DNA of 10,736 nt. It comes from CALDCK01 sp050618055 (lineage in GTDB: Bacteria; Myxococcota_A; UBA9160; SMWR01). The stretch covers positions 1 through 10,736 of the forward strand of contig JBNLVK010000050.1 in NCBI GenBank assembly GCA_050618055.1. The letters run 5' to 3'. Shown one piece after another: positions 5,971-10,736 of the stretch. Under the pieces are notes generated by a model, which saw only the letters and a program-made list of their open reading frames with translations, searched no databases and was not told the DNA's origin. Every line of letters begins with the position of its first letter. The stretch's first letter is position 1. The position numbers were made by a program, and so were the translations under genes.

Positions 5971-7416
5971 GTGGGCCGCGAGTACTTCGAGCAGCGCGGC
6001 CTGCGCCGGCACGCCCGGGTCGGATCGCTCTGGGCGCTGGGCGTCGGCGCCGTCATCTCCGGCGACTTCTTCGGCTGGAACTTCGGCCTGGCGGCCGGCG
6101 GCTTCGGCGGGCTGCTCGTCGCCACCGCGATCATCACGGTGCTCTACGCCGGCCTGTGCGCCAGCATCGCCGAGATGACCGCCGCGCTGCCCCACACCGG
6201 CGGCGCCTACTCCTTCGCCCGCTCGTCGATGGGTCCGTGGGGCGCCTACGTCACCGGGCTGGCCGAGAACATGGAGTACATCCTGACGCCGGCCGTCATC
6301 GTGGTGGGCATCGGCGGCTACCTGGGCGCGGTCTTCGGCACGTCCGACGCGGCCGCCCCGCTCTGGTGGCTCGCCGCCTACGTCGTCTTCGTCGGCCTGA
6401 ACGTGCTGGGCGTCGAGGTGTCGTTCCGCTTCACGGTGGCGATCACCCTGCTCGCCCTGGCGATCCTGGCCGTGTTCTACGTCGGCGCGATCCCCCGCTT
6501 CGACCTGGCGAACGCCCTCGACGTGCCGCCGGATCCGTCGGTGGGGGGCACCCGCTTCCTGCCCAACGGGGTGGCGGGCATCTTCGCCGCCCTGCCCTTC
6601 GCCATCTGGTTCTACCTGGCCATCGAGGAGCTGCCGCTGGCGGCCGAAGAGGCCCACGCGCCGCAGCGCGACCTGCCCCGCGGCATCCTGGCCGGGCTGG
6701 CCACGCTGGTGGTGTGTGCCTTCGCCACGCTGGTGCTCTCGGCGGGCATGGCCCCCGGCGCCCAGGCGCTGGGCCGATCCGACGAGCCGCTGTTCGAGGG
6801 CTTCACCACGATCTTCGGCGCCGGCGTCGGGGCCCGCCTGCTGGCGCTGGTGGCGGTGGCCGGGCTGGTGGCCAGCTTCCACACCATCATCTTCGCCTAC
6901 GGCCGGCAGATCTTCTCGCTGTCCCGTGCCGGCTACTTCCCCACCTGGCTCTCGGTCACCCACCGGCGCTTCCGCACGCCGCACCGGGCACTCGTCTGCG
7001 GCGCGGTGATCGGCTACGCGGTCGCCTTCGCCATCCACCGCCTGGGACCCGAGCACCCGGTCGGTGCGGTGCTGCTGAACATGGCGGTGTTCGGCGCGGT
7101 CGTGTCCTACGGGCTCCAGATGGCCTCGTTCGTGCTGCTGCGCCGCCGCCTGCCCCACATCGAGCGCCCCTTCCGCAGTCCGCTGGGCATTCCGGGCGCG
7201 GTGGTCGCCGGACTCATCTCGGCGGTGACGCTGGTGGCGCTGTTCGTGAGCGATCCGGTCTACCAGAAGGTCGTGGTGGGCGCGGCGCTCTGGTACGCGG
7301 CGGGCCTGCTGTGGTTCGCGTGGGTCGGCCGCCACCGGCTGGTGCTGGCGCCCGAGGAGACGTTCGCCATCGAGGCGGCGCGCCGGGAGCAGGCGCGCCC
7401 GGGCCGGCAGCGGTAG
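5971..7416 (+). CDS. APC-family ethanolamine/amino-acid permease
   Basis: From GTG 5971 it has 481 residues and about twelve hydrophobic segments. LGVGAVISGDFFGWNFGLAA (23-42), ALPHTGGAYSFARSSMGPWG (72-91) and GLAENMEYILTPAVIV (96-111) match the ethanolamine-permease branch of the amino acid-polyamine-organocation superfamily; these are inner-membrane secondary transporters. No ethanolamine ammonia-lyase gene is seen in the window, so the substrate stays open. The start is doubtful: GTG 5971 has no spaced Shine-Dalgarno sequence, and the codons just before it read VEYGE, giving VEYGEVGREYFEQRGL, which looks like the conserved N-terminus of homologues. No ATG, GTG or TTG lies between the upstream stop (5878) and 5971, but CTG 5908 has GGGAG seven bases before it and would give 502 residues. 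The gene leads a same-strand group, with the next start only a few bases after its stop. Confidence 0.85.
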   Translation: MGREYFEQRGLRRHARVGSLWALGVGAVISGDFFGWNFGLAAGGFGGLLVATAIITVLYAGLCASIAEMTAALPHTGGAYSFARSSMGPWGAYVTGLAENMEYILTPAVIVVGIGGYLGAVFGTSDAAAPLWWLAAYVVFVGLNVLGVEVSFRFTVAITLLALAILAVFYVGAIPRFDLANALDVPPDPSVGGTRFLPNGVAGIFAALPFAIWFYLAIEELPLAAEEAHAPQRDLPRGILAGLATLVVCAFATLVLSAGMAPGAQALGRSDEPLFEGFTTIFGAGVGARLLALVAVAGLVASFHTIIFAYGRQIFSLSRAGYFPTWLSVTHRRFRTPHRALVCGAVIGYAVAFAIHRLGPEHPVGAVLLNMAVFGAVVSYGLQMASFVLLRRRLPHIERPFRSPLGIPGAVVAGLISAVTLVALFVSDPVYQKVVVGAALWYAAGLLWFAWVGRHRLVLAPEETFAIEAARREQARPGRQR

Positions 7417-7419
7417 CTT
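7414..7419 (+). promoter_or_regulatory. Candidate -10 box for a leaderless aminopeptidase mRNA
   Basis: TAGCTT (TANNNT) overlaps the permease stop codon and is followed by exactly six bases and then ATG 7426, with no Shine-Dalgarno sequence. This spacing would place the transcription start on the ATG. Confidence 0.35.
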
Positions 7420-7425
7420 GTGGCG

Positions 7426-8733
7426 ATGGTCGACCCGGTCGCGGACCTGCTCGCGTACATCGACCGGGCTCCCACGCCCTACCACGCCGTGGCCGAGACC
7501 ACGCGCCGTCTGCGCGCCGCGAGCTACCGGGAGCTCCAGGAGGCCCATGCCTGGGACCTCTCGCCCGGCGACCGGCGCTACACGGTGCGCGGCGGCAGCC
7601 TGGTCGCCTTCCAGGTGGGCAGCGTGTCGCCGGCCGACGGCGGCTTCCGGGTGATCGGCGCCCACACCGACTCGCCCAACCTGCGCGTGAAGCCGCTGCC
7701 CGACGTCACCGCCCACGGCTACCGGCAGCTGGCGGTCGAGCCCTACGGCGGCGTGCTGCTCCACACCTGGCTCGACCGCGACCTGTCGCTGGCGGGCCGC
7801 GTCGTGCTGCGGGACGACGACGGGACCCGTGCCGTGCTGCTCGACTTCGAGCGACCGCTGCTGCGCGTCCCCAACCTGGCGATCCACCTGTTCCGCGAGA
7901 TCCGCACCGAGGGGCTGAAGCTCAACGAGCAGACCCACGGCGTGCCCGTGGTGGGGCTCGAGTCGGCGCCGCCGCTGGCCGAGCTGATCGCCACCGAGCT
8001 CTCGGCGCGCAACCTGGCCGACGCGGCGCCCGACGACGTGCTCGGCTTCGACCTGATGGCCTACGACGTGCAGCCCGCCGCGGTGTCCGGCGCCCGCGGC
8101 GAGTTCGTGCAGGCGGCGCGCCTGGACAACCTGGCCTCCTGCCACGCCGCGGTGGCCGCGCTGCTCGGCGCCGCCGACGAGGGTCCGCCGGAGTTCACCC
8201 GCGTGGTCGTGCTCTACGACCACGAAGAGGTGGGCAGCCGCAGCACCCAGGGAGCCGGCGGGACGCTGCTCCAGGGGGCGCTCGAGCGCATGGTGTCCGG
8301 CTTCAAGGGCGGCGCGCCCCAGGGCCTGGCCCGCGCCGTGTCGCGATCCATGCTGGTGTCGACCGACATGGCCCACGCCGTCCACCCGAACTACGCCGAC
8401 CGCCACGAGCCGGGCCACCGGCCGGTGATCGGCCGCGGCCCGGTGCTCAAGACCAACGCCAACCAGGCCTACGCCAGCGACGGCGAGACGCGCGGGCGCT
8501 TCGCCGGCCTGTGCGCCGCCGCCGGCGTCGAGCCCCAGCACTTCGCCTCGCGCAACGACGTGGCCTGCGGCTCGACCATCGGGCCGATCACCGCGGCGCG
8601 CGTCGGCATTCCCACCGTCGACGTGGGCAACCCGATGCTGTCGATGCACTCGTGCCGCGAGATGGCGGGCTCCGCCGACGTCGAGCCGATGATCCGCGTG
8701 CTGCGGCTGTTCCTCGGCGCCGCCGGCGGATGA
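7426..8733 (+). CDS. apeB: M18 family aminopeptidase (aspartyl aminopeptidase type)
   Basis: 435 residues from ATG 7426; GTG 7420 is an alternative that adds two. The full M18 set of metal and catalytic residues is present: His80 in GAHTDSPNLRVKP, Asp234 in ARLDNLASCHAA, Glu267 and Glu268 in YDHEEVGSRSTQGAGG, Asp314 in STDMAHAVHPNYADRHEP, and His408 in NPMLSMHSCREMAG. The length is normal for bacterial members. These are cytoplasmic dinuclear-zinc enzymes that remove N-terminal (often acidic) residues from peptides, forming large homo-oligomers. No signal peptide is seen. It begins just after the permease stop and its own stop overlaps the next start (ATGA), so it is part of a tight same-strand group. 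The symbol follows the Pseudomonas homologue and is given by family only. Confidence 0.92.
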   Translation: MVDPVADLLAYIDRAPTPYHAVAETTRRLRAASYRELQEAHAWDLSPGDRRYTVRGGSLVAFQVGSVSPADGGFRVIGAHTDSPNLRVKPLPDVTAHGYRQLAVEPYGGVLLHTWLDRDLSLAGRVVLRDDDGTRAVLLDFERPLLRVPNLAIHLFREIRTEGLKLNEQTHGVPVVGLESAPPLAELIATELSARNLADAAPDDVLGFDLMAYDVQPAAVSGARGEFVQAARLDNLASCHAAVAALLGAADEGPPEFTRVVVLYDHEEVGSRSTQGAGGTLLQGALERMVSGFKGGAPQGLARAVSRSMLVSTDMAHAVHPNYADRHEPGHRPVIGRGPVLKTNANQAYASDGETRGRFAGLCAAAGVEPQHFASRNDVACGSTIGPITAARVGIPTVDVGNPMLSMHSCREMAGSADVEPMIRVLRLFLGAAGG

Positions 8734-9827
8734 GCGAGGCCCCGCAGAGCGATCGCGCCTTCATCGAGCGGTCGCTGCGCGTCGGCATCACCGTCGCCGT
8801 CGTGCTGGCGGCGGTCTTCGCGACGCTCTGGGTGCTGAAGGGCGCGCTCACGCCGCTCGCCGTCGCCTGGTTCATCGCCTACCTGTTCGATCCGGTGATC
8901 GACCGCTTCGAGGCGCGCGGCGTGCCGCGGGGTCCGGCGATCCTGCTGCTGCTGGTGGTGGCCGTGACGCTGGCCATCGGCGTCGGGCTGTTCGGCATCC
9001 CGGCCCTCCAGCGCGAGCTGGCTGGGCTGTCGCAGTCGCTGCCCGGCTACGCCGACGCCGTCGTGGGACGCGTGGTCCCGTTCCTGGAGCGGACGCTCGG
9101 CCTGTCGCTGCCGGCGTCGGTGCAGGACGCGATCGCCCAGCTGCGCGCCGGCGACATCCCGATCCCGGTGGACGCCGCCCGCGCCGTGCTCGAGCGCACG
9201 CTGTCGGCGGTCACCGGCACCGTCGGCGCGATCGTCTCGCTGGTGATCATTCCCGTGCTCGCCTACTACCTGCTGGTCGAGTTCGACCGCATCCGCGCCG
9301 GCGTCATCGACCTGGTGCCGCCCGCCTACCAGGAGCCGGTGATGCGCGAGGCCCGGCGCGTCGACACGCTGATCTCCGGCTTCCTGCGCGGTCAGCTCAC
9401 GGTCTGCTTCCTGCTGGGCAGCCTGTACGCCGTGGGCTTCGCCGTGATCGGCATCGACCTGGCCTTCGTGATCGGCATGCTGGCCGGCGCGGCCGCCATC
9501 ATTCCCTACGTGGGCGGCGCGCTGGCGCTGGCCTCGGCCGGCGGCATGTGCCTGCTCCAGTTCGGCCTCGACTTCCACCTGGCGCTGGTGGTGGGCTGGT
9601 ACGCCGTCTGCCAGGGGCTGGAGGGCTTCGTGCTGACGCCGCGCATCGTGGGTGGCTCGCTGGGGATGCACCCGGTGGTGGTGATCGTGGCCCTGATGAT
9701 CGGCGGCGACCTGCTGGGCTTCCTCGGCCTGATGGTCGCGGTGCCCCTGGCCGCCCTGGTGCAGGTCTTCCTGCAGGACGCGGTGGCCTACTACCGGAGA
9801 TCGTCGCTGTACGGCGCGGCTCCCTGA
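8730..9827 (+). CDS. AI-2E family transporter (PerM/YdiK-type membrane protein)
   Basis: 365 residues with about seven or eight membrane segments. The family pattern is clear: an N-terminal pair of helices with AWFIAYLFDPVIDRFEARG (46-64), a polar periplasmic-type stretch (~92-160), a helix ending IIPVLAYYLLVEFDRIR (173-189), GMLAGAAAIIPYVGGALALA (249-268), and EGFVLTPRIVGGSLGMHPVV (298-317). Members are named for the autoinducer-2 exporter TqsA, but most have other or unknown substrates, and no quorum-sensing gene is near. The start ATG overlaps the aminopeptidase stop in ATGA, so translation is probably coupled. Confidence 0.9.
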   Translation: MSEAPQSDRAFIERSLRVGITVAVVLAAVFATLWVLKGALTPLAVAWFIAYLFDPVIDRFEARGVPRGPAILLLLVVAVTLAIGVGLFGIPALQRELAGLSQSLPGYADAVVGRVVPFLERTLGLSLPASVQDAIAQLRAGDIPIPVDAARAVLERTLSAVTGTVGAIVSLVIIPVLAYYLLVEFDRIRAGVIDLVPPAYQEPVMREARRVDTLISGFLRGQLTVCFLLGSLYAVGFAVIGIDLAFVIGMLAGAAAIIPYVGGALALASAGGMCLLQFGLDFHLALVVGWYAVCQGLEGFVLTPRIVGGSLGMHPVVVIVALMIGGDLLGFLGLMVAVPLAALVQVFLQDAVAYYRRSSLYGAAP

Positions 9828-9847
9828 GCGGGCTCCGGCGCGCACGC

Positions 9848-9853
9848 TAATCT
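9848..9853 (+). promoter_or_regulatory. Candidate -10 box for a leaderless mRNA
   Basis: TAATCT, then six bases (gccgcc), then ATG 9860. No Shine-Dalgarno sequence precedes the ATG. The arrangement is typical of leaderless transcripts in GC-rich bacteria. A weak -35-like CTGAGC lies 18 bases upstream. Confidence 0.45.
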
Positions 9854-9859
9854 GCCGCC

Positions 9860-10282
9860 ATGAGCGACGACCGCGAGCCCGCGGACCTGGAAGACCCGGA
9901 CGACGAGGAGGTCTCGAGTCCCTTCGACCACCCGCTGTTCCTGCCGGTGCTGCTGCTGGCGCTGTCGGTGTGGTTCGGCTGGGACGGCTGGTTCAGCGAG
10001 ACGATCGAGTCGGTGCGCTTCAACCGCTACGGCTTCTTCTTCCTGCTGGGCGCCACCGCCTACTTCCTGCTGGCCGACTTCACGAAGCTGCGCTTCCTGC
10101 TTCCAGGGCTCTTTGCGGTGTACGGCGCCTGGCTGGGGGCCTTCCACTTCTTCGGCTCGGACGACGCATGGTGGCGCGACGACCCGGGAGCGCAGTTGTT
10201 CAACCGCTGGGGCGCCCTCGGCTGTCTTGGTATCGCGCTGCTGACGGGCGTGCGCGAGCTGTTCCGGAAGCGGCCAGCCTGA
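9860..10282 (+). CDS. Small four-helix membrane protein of unknown function
   Basis: 140 residues. The first ~25 are acidic and polar (SDDREPADLEDPDDEEVSS). Four hydrophobic segments follow at about 28-45 (LPVLLLALSVWFGWDGWF), 57-74 (YGFFFLLGATAYFLLADF), 77-98 (LRFLLPGLFAVYGAWLGAFH) and 118-133 (LGCLGIALLTGVREL), with a short basic end (FRKRPA). Trp and Phe are abundant. I do not recognise the family and no catalytic motif is visible. It lies 32 bases after the AI-2E family gene on the same strand but appears to have its own -10 box, so it may be transcribed separately. Codon use matches the neighbours, supporting a real gene. Confidence 0.75.
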   Translation: MSDDREPADLEDPDDEEVSSPFDHPLFLPVLLLALSVWFGWDGWFSETIESVRFNRYGFFFLLGATAYFLLADFTKLRFLLPGLFAVYGAWLGAFHFFGSDDAWWRDDPGAQLFNRWGALGCLGIALLTGVRELFRKRPA

Positions 10283-10313
10283 TTTGACTTCGCTCGCCTG
10301 CGGCTCGCTGCGC

Positions 10314-10333
10314 GCCGGCGCTTCCGCGCCGGC
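10314..10333. repeat. Left covarying hairpin of the inverted element
   Basis: gccggcgc-ttcc-gcgccggc: perfect 8-bp stem. On the minus strand the loop is GGAA, a GNRA-type tetraloop. Two base pairs differ from the right copy and both are compensated. Confidence 0.8.
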
Positions 10334-10414
10334 TTGCGGGGACCTCCGCTTCCGACGAGAGACCCGGTCAGCCTGAGCGCGCGGAGGCAGACGACCGGGC
10401 GGCCTCGACGATTC

Positions 10415-10426
10415 GCGTTGCAACGC
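10415..10426. repeat. 12-bp perfect palindrome
   Basis: gcgttgcaacgc in the left arm of the inverted element. Next to it gcaggc-a-gcctgc (10425-10437) forms a second short inverted repeat. The role is unknown. Confidence 0.5.
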
Positions 10427-10519
10427 AGGCAGCCTGCTCGTCTCCGACGGGGTGCGCGGACGAGCCGGCGCACGGTCTGCTCAGGGCTAGCGCCCGTGTC
10501 GGGCGGCTGGCTGGCGGCA

Positions 10520-10549
10520 TGACCGACACGAGCGTGACCGACACGGGCG
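10520..10549 (+). repeat. Two tandem 15-bp repeats at the element's centre
   Basis: tgaccgacacgagcg (10520-10534) and tgaccgacacgggcg (10535-10549) differ at one base. The second one contains block 3 of the right arm. Confidence 0.7.
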
Positions 10550-10706
10550 TGGGTGGCGAGCTTCGCGCCCGCCGGCCCGTCCGATCAGGCGCGTGCGTCA
10601 GGCTGTGCCCCCGCGAAGCAACCGGTGTCGTCGCGAACGCCCCTGCGCCTGTCTCCGCGCGGAAGGGCTGACCGGCGAGCCCGGAGATAGCGCGCGACCC
10701 CCGCAA

Positions 10707-10726
10707 GCCGACCCGGAAGGGTCGGC
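10707..10726. repeat. Right covarying hairpin of the inverted element
   Basis: gccgaccc-ggaa-gggtcggc: perfect 8-bp stem with a GGAA loop on the plus strand. Compared with the left copy in the same orientation, both arms changed together so that pairing is kept. Confidence 0.8.
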
Positions 10727-10736
10727 GCGCAGCGAG

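Larger units (their letters stand above)
10304..10736. repeat. Two inverted, diverged copies of a ~199-base structured non-coding element
   Basis: Gene-free stretch. The left copy (10304-10502) and the reverse complement of the right copy (10538-10736, probably continuing past the edge) share blocks at matching spacing. Block 1 is 10304-10341 versus 10736-10699, 34 of 38 identical. Block 2 is 10364-10386 versus 10675-10653, 19 of 23 identical. Block 3 is cgcccgtgtcgg at 10491-10502 versus 10549-10538. The distance from block 1 to block 2 is 60 and 61 bases; from block 2 to block 3 it is 127 and 126. The spacer is 35 bases. The sequence 10283-10303 continues the left copy with a similar GC-rich repeat-like sequence. 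No known mobile element or RNA family is recognised. Confidence 0.75.

Noticed and set aside
5785..8649. Very long minus-strand open frame continuing upstream of the exosortase start
   Set aside because: It is the antisense of the permease and aminopeptidase genes; the peptide is low-complexity Arg/Gly/His-rich, an artefact of high GC. Exosortase similarity begins only after GTG 5784.
6156..8729. Plus-strand open frame running into the AI-2E family gene as one 1,223-residue protein
   Set aside because: The upstream part is an Arg/Gly/Pro-rich out-of-frame reading of the permease and aminopeptidase, both of which have intact family motifs in their own frames. The real gene begins at ATG 8730.
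10520..10549. Tandem 15-bp repeats as a CRISPR-like array
   Set aside because: Only two abutting copies without spacers and no cas genes; better seen as part of the inverted element's centre.
10519..10671. 50-residue plus-strand open frame in the right-hand gene-free stretch
   Set aside because: No ribosome binding site or family similarity, and it spans the inverted element whose conservation follows blocks and hairpins rather than codons.

Overview
The window is GC-rich (about 70% by eye) and densely coded. A secreted PEP-CTERM protein, an exosortase fused to an EpsI domain, a secreted dockerin-repeat protein and a very large fused acyl-CoA carboxylase point to an environmental Gram-negative bacterium. 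A myxobacterial or other former 'deltaproteobacterial' lineage fits best. This placement is an inference from gene content, not from a marker gene.

Layout. (1) 3-2489 (+): the C-terminal ~830 residues of a eukaryote-like, single-chain biotin-dependent carboxylase, cut by the left window edge. (2) 2521-2548: a strong hairpin terminator between convergent transcripts. (3) 2576-5784 (-): a surface-protein sorting locus, read right to left as exosortase/EpsI fusion, then a ~370-base regulatory gap, a dockerin-repeat secreted protein and a PEP-CTERM protein. (4) 5785-5907: a divergent intergenic region. (5) 5908-10282 (+): an ethanolamine/amino-acid permease, an M18 aminopeptidase, an AI-2E/PerM-family membrane protein and a small four-helix membrane protein, tightly packed. 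(6) 10283-10736: no credible gene, but two diverged 199-base inverted copies of a structured element, the right one touching the window edge.

How the parts work together. The exosortase locus is the most interesting part. The exosortase would recognise the PEP-CTERM tail of the 2576-3238 product and cleave and anchor it at the envelope. That substrate has a body resembling a cohesin-type beta-sandwich, and its neighbour encodes a free-standing secreted protein with two dockerin-like calcium loops, so an anchored cohesin-dockerin pair is a reasonable hypothesis. Both small secreted genes share the same strong GAGGAG ribosome binding site. They sit downstream of a near-consensus sigma-54 (-24/-12) promoter at 4047-4064. 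Two near-identical palindromes exactly 30 bp apart lie 75 and 105 bp upstream of its -24 element, inside the last codons of the exosortase gene, where a sigma-54 enhancer-binding activator (PrsR-type) would bind.

The right-hand genes look like ordinary transport and peptide-turnover functions. Two of them (starts at 7426 and 9860) have no Shine-Dalgarno sequence and show a TANNNT box exactly six bases before the ATG, the arrangement expected of leaderless mRNAs.
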